Assembly (NCBI GenBank): GCA_045652245.1 | Contig: JAZRTY010000013.1 | Span: 21,560-85,559 of the forward strand | Reading direction: 5' to 3' | Length of the DNA: 64,000 nt | DNA from: SIG622 sp045652245 | Lineage (GTDB): Bacteria > Bacillota > Clostridia > Oscillospirales > CAG-382 | Part shown: one piece after another, positions 15,851-23,838 of the stretch | Position numbering within the stretch: the stretch's first letter is position 1 | Layout of the letters: each line of letters begins with the position of its first letter | Program-made: the position numbers and the translations under genes | The notes under the pieces: generated by a model | Seen by the model: only the letters and a program-made list of their open reading frames with translations | The model's database searches: none | What the model was told of the DNA's origin: nothing

Positions 15851-18181
15851 TTGGCATTTGAAAAAACTGTAGATTATGACAAACTGTCGCTTTGTTGTGC
15901 TTCTTTTAGCATTTCGGTATTTGCATTTCTCGGAGGGGACACAATAAGTGCTGTTGTCAGCAGCGTAATATTTCTGCTTTCGGCGATTACCTCGCTTTTG
16001 CTTTGTGTTAGCCAAAAACTTCGCAGTAAGAGTTTGATTGTATTTTTAATTTGCCTGTTTGCGTTTGCAGGTACGGCTTATGCGATTATCTCAAGAAATA
16101 TAAATTACCTTCCTGCCGAGAAGCTTCTTTCTGAATATGAAGGACTCGAATGTACACTCGAAGCTGAAATAACACGCATTTCCTCGTCCGGAAATAATTA
16201 TTCTATCTATGACGCAAAGCTCCTTGAAATAAACGGTAAGGAAACCGGTTCACCTCTTGGCGTAACTCCGAAAATCCGTATTTCGAGCTTCGGTGAGGAT
16301 TTTCTGAAGGCAGGGGATACCGTCAGCTTTTCCGGAATACTCGAAAAACCCGAAAGTACCCTTGAGGATGGCTTTGAATTCAGAAAATATCTTGAATCAA
16401 AGGCTGTGTTTTTGTGTTGTACCTTGCAAGGGGATTTTACTGTAGTTTCACAGGGAAAGGTCGGTATAATTTCCAAAATGCAGGACAAGCTGAAAATCGG
16501 CTTTATGAAATATATAGGGAACGGCAGAAAAAGCTATGAGACAAACATTTCCTCCTGTATGCTCTTTGGAGATAAAAGTGGAATAGATGACTACTTAGAC
16601 GGTATTTTTCGTGGAAGTGGACTTTCACATATTCTTAGTGTTTCGGGTTTGCATCTTTCTATCCTCTTTGGTGTTATTATGGGGCTTATGGGGCTTTCGG
16701 GAAATAAACGCAAAAGACGCAGATTCCCGTTTTCCGAGCTTGTTGCCTGTGTTATTGCCTTTACATATATGCTGTTTTCGGGCTTTTCGCCGTCGATTAT
16801 GAGGGCAGGCTTTATGCTCATTTGCGCAAATATTCTGAGCTTTGTCGCATATTATTACCGAAAGCTCAGAAGTGCCGGAACGCCTGATACGTTTGTTGAG
16901 TATACTTCACTTTCCTCACTTCTTGGCTCGCTTTTTATAATTTGTATTATTTCTCCGTATTCGGTATATGATATAGGGCTTCAGCTGTCCTTTATGTCAA
17001 GCCTCGGAATAATACTTGTAATGCCCCTTTATGATGAGGTAAAAGACAAAATAAAGCCAAAATTCTTAAACTATATTATTTCACCGATAGTTGTCACCTT
17101 GTCGGCAATTTCCTTTACCTTTCCGATTATGGCATACAGCTTCGGGACATTTTCCTCGGTATCGGTATTTTCAAATCTTGCCACAGCCTTTATTGCAACG
17201 CCTTACCTTGCGCTTCTTTTATTCCTTGCAATATTTATCCTGCTTCCGGCAGGTACGCTTACTCATATAATCTGTGAAACTTTAGGTGCTGTTTGCGACT
17301 TTTTTGCAACTCTCGTTCTGGAAATTGCAGAGTATTTTTCTTCGTTTGAATTTTCCGTAATTGATATGGAATTTGATACGGGAATTTTCATAGTTTTCTT
17401 TTCCTGCGTAATGCTCACAGTTTTTGCGTCAATATTCAAAGTTCAAAACATAATCAAAATACTTTGTTCGGTAATTCTTGCATTACTTGTCTTTTCCTTT
17501 TCTATCGGTTTTACAACAACTGTTGTAAGCTTTTATACTCCGACACTTCGTGCTTGTACTCTTTCAAAGCTCCCGTATGCTATGCTTTCTGTTGGGGATA
17601 CAAGAATTACTTTTGATTTCGGAGAGGGTCTTTCTAAAATTTCGCAAAATCAGGAATTACTCGGCAAAAGTTACTATGAAACAAATAATATCTATGTTGT
17701 AGCACCACGTGAAGCTTCGGGGCTTTACGATATTTATTACAATGTTCTGTTCTTTGAAAAATATTGTGATATAGATACGTTACTTCTTCCGGGGATTGAC
17801 GCAATTCGTGCTTGCAATATAGACGAGGAAGCTTACAAGGAACTTGTTGTGAAGCTATATGAGGATGATGGCTATACACTTCAATTCTATGAAAAGAAAA
17901 TAGAAGTGTCGGATATGGAAATAGAGCTTTCTCTTGGAAAGGAAAATACCGAAATTTATGCAGAGAGCTTTGCAATTGTTTATTCGGATAACTATGATGA
18001 AGCACTGTCTGTCGAGGCTTCAAAAAAGGCGGATAATACAATTTATTTCTGCAATAGCGCAAAAGACGTCGAAAAGGGAGAGAGAAAACCGAAAACAAAC
18101 CTTTATGTAAGTTCACACTGTGCAAAATATGTAGAGGACGCAGAGAAAATTCAGACACAGAAGATAATGGAAATAAGATAA
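15851..18181 (+). CDS. ComEC/Rec2-like DNA-uptake channel with degenerate C-terminal domain
   Basis: ComEC moves single-stranded DNA across the membrane during natural transformation. The 776-residue protein has N-terminal helices, an OB-like DUF4131 segment (residues ~85-200), then the Competence domain with the signature GSGLSHILSVSGLHLSILFGV near 260-280 and many further helices to about residue 560. The last ~210 residues occupy the place of the metallo-beta-lactamase domain, but I find no HxHxDH or equivalent metal ligands, so nuclease activity there is doubtful. The start is a TTG with AAAGG about ten bases upstream. No other com genes are in the window. Confidence 0.85.
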   Translation: MAFEKTVDYDKLSLCCASFSISVFAFLGGDTISAVVSSVIFLLSAITSLLLCVSQKLRSKSLIVFLICLFAFAGTAYAIISRNINYLPAEKLLSEYEGLECTLEAEITRISSSGNNYSIYDAKLLEINGKETGSPLGVTPKIRISSFGEDFLKAGDTVSFSGILEKPESTLEDGFEFRKYLESKAVFLCCTLQGDFTVVSQGKVGIISKMQDKLKIGFMKYIGNGRKSYETNISSCMLFGDKSGIDDYLDGIFRGSGLSHILSVSGLHLSILFGVIMGLMGLSGNKRKRRRFPFSELVACVIAFTYMLFSGFSPSIMRAGFMLICANILSFVAYYYRKLRSAGTPDTFVEYTSLSSLLGSLFIICIISPYSVYDIGLQLSFMSSLGIILVMPLYDEVKDKIKPKFLNYIISPIVVTLSAISFTFPIMAYSFGTFSSVSVFSNLATAFIATPYLALLLFLAIFILLPAGTLTHIICETLGAVCDFFATLVLEIAEYFSSFEFSVIDMEFDTGIFIVFFSCVMLTVFASIFKVQNIIKILCSVILALLVFSFSIGFTTTVVSFYTPTLRACTLSKLPYAMLSVGDTRITFDFGEGLSKISQNQELLGKSYYETNNIYVVAPREASGLYDIYYNVLFFEKYCDIDTLLLPGIDAIRACNIDEEAYKELVVKLYEDDGYTLQFYEKKIEVSDMEIELSLGKENTEIYAESFAIVYSDNYDEALSVEASKKADNTIYFCNSAKDVEKGERKPKTNLYVSSHCAKYVEDAEKIQTQKIMEIR

Positions 18182-18276
18182 AGTTTATTTTATTTCGACT
18201 TTTTTGTAACCATTTGTCTATATTATTGTGTTAAAATTGTTATGAATGTTAATATTCTTATTGAAAGGAATTATAT

Positions 18277-18915
18277 ATGGCAGATTTCAGAGTATTATTC
18301 AAAAAGGACGATGTTCTAATATATATTTCACATCTTGACCTGAATCACACCTTTATTCGTGCTCTTAACCGTGCCGATATAAAGCTTCGTTTTTCCGAGG
18401 GTTTCAATCCTCATCCAAAGATAGTGTTCGCTCTTCCGTTGTCTATCGGTATGGTAGGGGAAAATGAGTTGTGTGACATCAGTGTCGCAGATGAAAGCAT
18501 GACAAGTGAAAAGCTGATGTCACTTCTTTGTGCGCAAATGCCACCTCATATTGAAATAAAAAAGGTATATGAAGCAGATATAAAATTCCGTGAAATTGAA
18601 AGTGCGAGGTACACCATTGAAATTTCAAAAACAGGTATTCTTGAAGCTTTAAATAAAATGCTCGGTGGTGCCATTGTTGTTTCAAAGAAAACAAAGGGTG
18701 GTATCAAGAATATTGATATTTCACAGAGAATTGTAAGTATTGATGTGAGTGAAACAGATAATAAAACTGTTATAAAAGCAGTTTTGTGTGCAAAGGGTGA
18801 AAATTACTTAAGTCCCGAGCTTCTGATTGGTGCCATGAAGGACAGAGATATTATTTCGGAGGATATTCCGTATACAGTTGTACGAAACGAAATAATCTTC
18901 GGTAAAAAAGCATAG
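18277..18915 (+). CDS. TIGR03936/DUF2344 radical-SAM-linked protein
   Basis: This 212-residue protein starts FRVLFKKDDVLIYISHLDLNHTFIRALNRADIKLRFSEGFNPHPKI, the hallmark of DUF2344. In most Firmicutes this domain is fused to or encoded directly after a B12-binding radical SAM protein near rplU/rpmA. Here it stands alone between the comEC-like gene and a DHHW gene. The protein has no cysteine cluster and is not itself a radical SAM enzyme. Its function is unknown, but the family's association suggests an RNA- or ribosome-linked modification. Confidence 0.8.
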   Translation: MADFRVLFKKDDVLIYISHLDLNHTFIRALNRADIKLRFSEGFNPHPKIVFALPLSIGMVGENELCDISVADESMTSEKLMSLLCAQMPPHIEIKKVYEADIKFREIESARYTIEISKTGILEALNKMLGGAIVVSKKTKGGIKNIDISQRIVSIDVSETDNKTVIKAVLCAKGENYLSPELLIGAMKDRDIISEDIPYTVVRNEIIFGKKA

Positions 18916-18941
18916 TATAAGAAAATTTTGGAGTTATATAA

Positions 18942-20417
18942 ATGGAGAAAAAAAAGGAAAACAAGATAGCAAAAAAGACGAAAAATATCGCAGACCTTGT
19001 AATATCGGTCTTTTTCGGTTTTGTTATAATTGCAGTAGGAGTATTTGCTCTTGTATTGCCAAAGCAAAAATACTCCGAATCGGAAAAGAGAGAGCTTGCC
19101 GTTTTGCCTGAATTTACTCTTGATAATTTATTTTCGGGAGATTTTACAGACGGGTTTGATGTGTATTTTTCCGACACCTTCCCGATGCGTGATACCCTTG
19201 TGGATTTCGCAGGTGACATAAAGCAGTACAGGGGAACAAGAGCCTTTACGGGTGGAAAGACGATATATGCTGCCGATGATGATATGTTCCATGCAGACGA
19301 TATCAATACCGAAATTGACGAGAGTAAATTCGATAACGCCGAAAAAATTGAAATTGATGAATCGGCTGAAAACATAGTTGACGGCGGTGAATTTATCCCC
19401 GGCGAGATTGATTCTCAAAAAAATGAAAGTGGCACAAATCAAGACGTGCAGAATTCCGAAAGCAACACACAGGAGACAGAAGAGCCTGTAGTGGAAGAAC
19501 CGAAGCCTGTCGGCGCAGAGGGCCCTGCAGGAGAGAAAAGAGGCTCTCTTTACGTTGTCGGAAATACCGCACTTGAGCTTTATCGTGGAAACGAAGCTTC
19601 GGCACTTGCGTATGCAGAGCTTATTAATTCCTACGCAAAGTACCTTCCCGAAAATGTAAACATATACAATATGGTAGTTCCGACTCATACCGAATTTGCG
19701 CTTCCGCTATCCGACCGTACAGTTTCAAACGAACAAAGACCTGTACTTGATACTATTCGTGATAATCTGTCTGAGAGAGTAATTTCGATAGATCCCTATA
19801 ACACAATAAGAGAGCATTATGAAAACGGCGAGTATCTGTATTTCCGGACTGACCACCACTGGACAGCGCTCGGCGCGTATTATGCATATACAGAATTCTG
19901 CCGTACACTTGGTATAGAAGCAGTACCGGTTTCGGATTATGAAAGCGGCCGTATAGAGCCGTTCCTCGGAACCTTCTACCAATCCTCACGTGATGCAGCA
20001 CTTCGTGAAACACCGGACTACGTTGACTATTATAAGGTAGATATCCCCTGTACCGTTACAAGATACGATAACAGCGGACAAGGCTATAGCGCAGCACTTT
20101 ACTATACCTATGTCAAGGGAGAAGCGAACGCATACCTTGCGTTCCTTGGAGGTGATTTTCCGTATATCAAAGCAGTTACAGAGAATAAGAACGGAAGAAA
20201 GCTTATAGTTTTCAAGGAGTCCTACGGCAACCCGCTGATTCCGTTTTTAGCACCTCATTTTGAGGAAATACACGTGGCAGATATAAGATATTTCCCATAT
20301 AATGCAGTCAACTTCATAAGTCAGTACGGCATAACCGATGCGCTTTTTGTAAATGGACTTATGTCAGCAAGCACAGGAGCAAGAATTAACGAAATGTACG
20401 CACTTCTGACAAAATAA
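18942..20417 (+). CDS. DHHW-motif (AlgJ/AlgX-like) SGNH protein, membrane-anchored
   Basis: A basic N-terminus (KKKENKIAKK) is followed by one membrane helix at residues ~25-48, so the rest lies outside the cell. The fold is that of alginate acetyltransferase AlgX/AlgJ relatives. It shows the defining motif FRTDHHWTALGAYYAY near residues 302-317, VVPTHTEFALPL before it and VFKESYGNPLIPFLAPHF near the end, which carries the nucleophilic Ser. An insert at ~120-190 is acidic and low-complexity. Such proteins usually transfer acetyl groups to surface polysaccharide together with an MBOAT protein, but no MBOAT gene is in the window. It ends at a strong terminator. Confidence 0.82.
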   Translation: MEKKKENKIAKKTKNIADLVISVFFGFVIIAVGVFALVLPKQKYSESEKRELAVLPEFTLDNLFSGDFTDGFDVYFSDTFPMRDTLVDFAGDIKQYRGTRAFTGGKTIYAADDDMFHADDINTEIDESKFDNAEKIEIDESAENIVDGGEFIPGEIDSQKNESGTNQDVQNSESNTQETEEPVVEEPKPVGAEGPAGEKRGSLYVVGNTALELYRGNEASALAYAELINSYAKYLPENVNIYNMVVPTHTEFALPLSDRTVSNEQRPVLDTIRDNLSERVISIDPYNTIREHYENGEYLYFRTDHHWTALGAYYAYTEFCRTLGIEAVPVSDYESGRIEPFLGTFYQSSRDAALRETPDYVDYYKVDIPCTVTRYDNSGQGYSAALYYTYVKGEANAYLAFLGGDFPYIKAVTENKNGRKLIVFKESYGNPLIPFLAPHFEEIHVADIRYFPYNAVNFISQYGITDALFVNGLMSASTGARINEMYALLTK

Positions 20418-20434
20418 AGATAAATAACGGCAGT

Positions 20435-20470
20435 AAAATTCCGACAAGGTAAAGCTTGTCGGAATTTTTT
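20435..20470 (+). terminator. Rho-independent terminator after DHHW gene
   Basis: AAAATTCCGACAAG (20435-20448) pairs with CTTGTCGGAATTTT (20455-20468), followed by more T. Confidence 0.92.
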
Positions 20471-20473
20471 GTG

Positions 20474-20501
20474 ACAAAAAGGGAACTTTTTGCATAAAAT
20501 A
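20474..20501 (+). promoter_or_regulatory. Mother-cell (sigma-K/E-like) promoter of the spoVM cluster
   Basis: AC (20474-20475), 17 bases, then CATAAAATA (20493-20501) fits AC-N17-CATAnnnTA. The 20 bases at 20481-20500 recur with one change at 61501-61520. No good sigma-A boxes are visible here. Sigma assignment is inference. Confidence 0.45.
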
Positions 20502-20557
20502 TAGTAATCGTGGCGTAGTTTATACACTTTTTACTTAATTTTGTTTTGGAGGCCTGT

Positions 20558-20710
20558 ATGAATAAGCTTGGCGCAATAATAGGCGTTTTTATTCTTTCCT
20601 TTGGTCTGAGCATATTACTTACCTGTATTTTGCCGGCAGGTGCATTGATTGTTATTGAGTCGGTGCTTCTTGTTGCGGCAGGTGCATTTTTTGTTCTGTC
20701 TATTATGTAG
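20558..20710 (+). CDS. Small two-helix membrane protein upstream of spoVM
   Basis: This 50-residue frame starts ATG after a strong TTGGAGG ribosome site and reads MNKLGAIIGVFILSFGLSIL, then a short CILPAG turn and a second hydrophobic segment (IESVLLVAAGAFFVLSIM). It is almost entirely two membrane helices. It lies 23 bases before spoVM and probably shares its transcript, so a role in the developing spore is likely by context. I do not recognise a named family. Confidence 0.75.
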   Translation: MNKLGAIIGVFILSFGLSILLTCILPAGALIVIESVLLVAAGAFFVLSIM

Positions 20711-20733
20711 TTTTATTGAAGGAGGGTTTACTT

Positions 20734-20805
20734 ATGAAAATTGTTGTAATGAAGATGCCGAAGTTCTTGTCGGGGCTGTTTAAGATTTTTGGGAAAAAGA
20801 AGTAA
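20734..20805 (+). CDS. spoVM: Stage V sporulation protein SpoVM
   Basis: This 23-residue protein begins MKIVVMKMPKFLSGLF and ends in GKKK. It matches Bacillus SpoVM (26 residues) in its short N-terminal segment, the PKFL-x-G core and the amphipathic C-terminal helix with a basic end. SpoVM senses the convex membrane of the forespore and anchors SpoIVA, the base layer of the coat. A near-perfect GAAGGAGGG ribosome site stands before the ATG. The following gene encodes a SipL-like protein, which in Clostridioides binds SpoIVA, and this supports the call. Such a short gene is normally missed by gene callers. Confidence 0.85.
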   Translation: MKIVVMKMPKFLSGLFKIFGKKK

Positions 20806-20878
20806 CGGACTGTAATATTTTTTTCTTTTCGATAATATATTTATTACAAAAAGCAATAAAATCGAAAAGGAGAAAATT

Positions 20879-22423
20879 ATGGAAAACTATCTTCCCGTCT
20901 ACGGAAAAACAATTTCAGAAAGACAAGAAAAGAATGTAAGTGTTGAATTTACACTTCCCGAATATCTGCCGAATATCAGTAAAATTGTAAAGGTGTCGGT
21001 TTTGCCGTCTGTGAAAATTTCTGAAAACACCGAAAACGGCGTAAAGGTTTCAGGAAAGGCTGTTTTTGCAGTAGTTTATCTTTCGGATTTTAATAATAAC
21101 CTGAAAAGCACAGTGATTTCCGAGGATTTTTCGGCAGATTTTTCAAGGCATAATGAAGAGGGGAATAGCGCCGGTGATACAATTCTTGACTGCTCTGTAT
21201 ATGCTGCAGAGGAGAGGGCAATTGCAACTTCACCCCGTAAAATCAATGCCTCCTGCAAGCTTATACTTCGGGCAGAGGAGAGTGCTGTGAAAAAGAATGA
21301 GGTTTTTGATGAAGAGGAAAATGAAAAAATCAAAAAGCTTGTGAAAAAGGTTACTGCCATGTCCAAAAAGGATTTTGGTGAAGCGCCCTTTCACATTGAG
21401 GAAAGGCTTTCACTTGAAGATGGTATGCCGGGTATCCGTGAAATTGTTTTTGCTGATTGTTCAATTGTAAAGGATTCCTGTGTAATGGAAAATGATGAAG
21501 CGAAAATTTCCGGAAATATAATTTTTAATTGTCTGTACCACTCTGCAACTGAAGGGGAACAGGATATGCCGGAATACATATCGATGTCAAAGGAAATACC
21601 GTTTACTGTAAATGTACCTGCCTTGGGAACGATACCGGGGATGAGTCTCGGTTCAAAGGTATGTATTACAGGGATTTCTGCTGATGCTATGCAGGATAGC
21701 TACGGAGATTCAAATATGATAGGTCTTTTCGTTGATGGGGTTGTACATATAAAGGGTTATACAAACGAAGAATTTTCAGTATGTGAGGATTTGTTCAGTA
21801 CAGAATTTCCGGTTAGCTGCAAAGCAAGCAAGGTGGAGTATGACAGCTTCAACGGCATAATAAGGGATACGATTAATGTTTCGGAAAACGTTCATACGGG
21901 ACTTGGCAGCATTGTAAGAATTATATCTCAGGAAGCAAGAGTTATACCTGTGTCTGAGGAGGTTCTCGAGGATAGTATCCTTATAAATGCAAGGATTTAT
22001 CTGAAGCTTGTCGGCACAGATGAACTTGGCGGTATCGAGTGTGCAAACACAAGCTTTATGATAAAGGCTCCTGTTTTGGGCAGAAAAATTGCAAATCCCG
22101 ATAAATGCGAATTTGATACCGATACAAGTGTTCGTAAGTGCTCGTGTGAAATTGTGAATGGTGAAATAAAGTGCGACCTGGCACTTAATACTGAACTTGC
22201 TGTCAGTACGAGAAATTCTATAAATGCCGTTACTGCGATTGAAACAGATGACGAGAATAAATATGTAAAAAATAATTCGGAATACATTATTTACTATCCC
22301 ACAAATGAAGATACAGTCTGGTCTGTTGCAAAGAAATACAAGGTGTCACCTGAAGCGCTATCTGAGCTTAACGAAATAAAATCCGGGATTCATGAAAAGA
22401 AAACTGTTGTAATTCCAAGATAA
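20879..22423 (+). CDS. sipL: SipL-like spore coat morphogenetic protein (SPOCS/DUF3794 repeats + LysM)
   Basis: The 514-residue protein has the length and layout of C. difficile SipL (~513 residues): repeated DUF3794/SPOCS domains through most of the chain, recognisable from LPEYLPNISKIVKV-type strands and the similar stretches around residues 10-130, 165-290 and 310-430, and a C-terminal LysM motif (YYPTNEDTVWSVAKKYKV...VVIPR, ~470-514). SipL binds SpoIVA through its LysM domain and is needed to wrap the coat around the forespore. It follows spoVM by 73 bases. It has no signal peptide and should act on the mother-cell side. Confidence 0.85.
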   Translation: MENYLPVYGKTISERQEKNVSVEFTLPEYLPNISKIVKVSVLPSVKISENTENGVKVSGKAVFAVVYLSDFNNNLKSTVISEDFSADFSRHNEEGNSAGDTILDCSVYAAEERAIATSPRKINASCKLILRAEESAVKKNEVFDEEENEKIKKLVKKVTAMSKKDFGEAPFHIEERLSLEDGMPGIREIVFADCSIVKDSCVMENDEAKISGNIIFNCLYHSATEGEQDMPEYISMSKEIPFTVNVPALGTIPGMSLGSKVCITGISADAMQDSYGDSNMIGLFVDGVVHIKGYTNEEFSVCEDLFSTEFPVSCKASKVEYDSFNGIIRDTINVSENVHTGLGSIVRIISQEARVIPVSEEVLEDSILINARIYLKLVGTDELGGIECANTSFMIKAPVLGRKIANPDKCEFDTDTSVRKCSCEIVNGEIKCDLALNTELAVSTRNSINAVTAIETDDENKYVKNNSEYIIYYPTNEDTVWSVAKKYKVSPEALSELNEIKSGIHEKKTVVIPR

Positions 22424-22431
22424 ATAAATAT

Positions 22432-22461
22432 AAAAAATTCGGGGGAAACCCCGAATTTTTT
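22432..22461 (+). terminator. Terminator after sipL-like gene
   Basis: AAAAAATTCGGGG and CCCCGAATTTTTT form a perfect stem with a GAAA tetraloop. Confidence 0.9.
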
Positions 22462-22472
22462 GTACATAATAA

Positions 22473-22499
22473 AGCCTACTCATATTTTCTGAGCAGGCT
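22473..22499 (-). terminator. Probable terminator of spoIID
   Basis: AGCCTACTCA and TGAGCAGGCT pair with one mismatch just after the spoIID stop on the minus strand. The following T run is weak (TTTATT). Confidence 0.55.
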
Positions 22500-22511
22500 G
22501 TTGTAATTTTA

Positions 22512-23651
22512 TTATACTATTCCAAACGAAATACCCGTATAGTAATATTTAAGAATATCATAAAAGCTGTTTCCGTTTTCAGCCATTGTCATAGCTCCGA
22601 GCTGGCTCATTCCGACACCGTGTCCGTAGCCTTTGGTAGTAAAGGTTATATTGTCCTGCGTGTAGCTTACCGAAAAATCGGTGCTTTTAAGACCTAATAG
22701 CTTTTGCATGGTACTGCCTGATATTTTGTTGTTTCCTATTTCTATAAAATCTACTCTTCCCGAACTGCTCCTTGTAAGACCGCTTACAAATTCGTGAAAG
22801 GAGAGAGAATCACATTCAGATATGTCGGAATAGCCGTTGTTTACTAAAATGCTTATGAATTTTTCCTTTGAAAAGCTCTTGCTGCCGAAAACCTGGGATT
22901 GTAAATCGGCATTTGTGGTTTCCTGCGTTTTTACAGAGGAAAGATATCCTACCTCACCACCCCAGACCTCCTTGCTTGAAGCTGTATATTCACCGCTTGA
23001 AGCGTGGAAAACGGCAATTATCGGCTCGGCATCATATAGCATTATAATTCCCTTTGTTGCACTTGCTGCGTTTTCTGCTTTTTCATAAATTTCGGTCGAA
23101 GCTATACCGAATTTTCTGATAAATTCATTCTTTGACAGGTAGCTCTGACAGTGGGCAGGGTTCGTACAGATGTCTGCACCGTCGTGTCCGGCCTTGGTGT
23201 TGTTTAAAATTGCATTTACCGCAAGTGTTCTGCATGCAACTGCCTGAGCCTTTAACGCCTCGGCGTTTGCAGCAAGCGGCATCTCGGCAGCAACGCAGGC
23301 AGTAACGTATTCTTCAAGGGGGATGTTTACTGTTTTCTCTTCCTCGTGAAGATATAGATTGATTTGGGATATTTCAAGTATTTCCTTGTCAACGCAGGGC
23401 ATATTTTCGGATAAAACCTCATTGCTGTCACTTTTTTCCTGAAAACCTGTAGCTTCTGTATATGTGCTTTGATTTGGAATTTCGCTGTTCAGGGTTTTGT
23501 AAAGAGTTCCCGTGTAATGCCTTAAAGAATAAGCCTCTGTTTTTTTGTTTCCGAATAAAAGAAATATAAGTATTAATAAAAAGCATGAAATGAAAATTAA
23601 AATTATTGCAATGATTTTTTTCAGCCTTTGTTTTTTTCTCCGATAACTCAT
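22512..23651 (-). CDS. spoIID: Stage II sporulation protein D (SpoIID/LytB)
   Basis: SpoIID is the lytic transglycosylase of the engulfment machinery (SpoIID-SpoIIM-SpoIIP), cutting peptidoglycan that SpoIIP has stripped of stem peptides. The 379-residue protein has a basic N-terminus and one membrane helix at residues ~12-33. A linker follows, then the SpoIID domain: IPLEEYVTACVAAEMPLAANAEALKAQAVACRT with the catalytic glutamate in AAEMP, CTNPAHCQSY, IIAVFHASSGEYT and the ending GYGHGVGMSQLGA. A sigma-E-like promoter stands upstream. It converges with the sipL-like gene. Confidence 0.92.
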   Translation of the reverse strand: MSYRRKKQRLKKIIAIILIFISCFLLILIFLLFGNKKTEAYSLRHYTGTLYKTLNSEIPNQSTYTEATGFQEKSDSNEVLSENMPCVDKEILEISQINLYLHEEEKTVNIPLEEYVTACVAAEMPLAANAEALKAQAVACRTLAVNAILNNTKAGHDGADICTNPAHCQSYLSKNEFIRKFGIASTEIYEKAENAASATKGIIMLYDAEPIIAVFHASSGEYTASSKEVWGGEVGYLSSVKTQETTNADLQSQVFGSKSFSKEKFISILVNNGYSDISECDSLSFHEFVSGLTRSSSGRVDFIEIGNNKISGSTMQKLLGLKSTDFSVSYTQDNITFTTKGYGHGVGMSQLGAMTMAENGNSFYDILKYYYTGISFGIV

Positions 23652-23685
23652 AATTCTGTTCCTTTCATATTTTTAGTCTTTCTAA

Positions 23686-23714
23686 ATTATATTTTCAGTA
23701 GTAAATAAATATTC
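23686..23714 (-). promoter_or_regulatory. Sigma-E-like promoter of spoIID
   Basis: On the minus strand GAATATT (23714-23708), 14 bases, then AATATAAT (23693-23686) fits the Bacillus sigma-E pattern (kmATATT-N14-CATAcaaT) with about two changes. B. subtilis spoIID is a classical sigma-E gene. Confidence 0.55.
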
Positions 23715-23838
23715 TGAATATGAGGCATCATAAAATAAAATGTACAAAATAATCACATAATTTTCACAAAGGGAACATAGGTATTTCAAACTTGCAATAT
23801 ATAATGAAGTCACAAGTAATCAATACGGAGGTATTACT

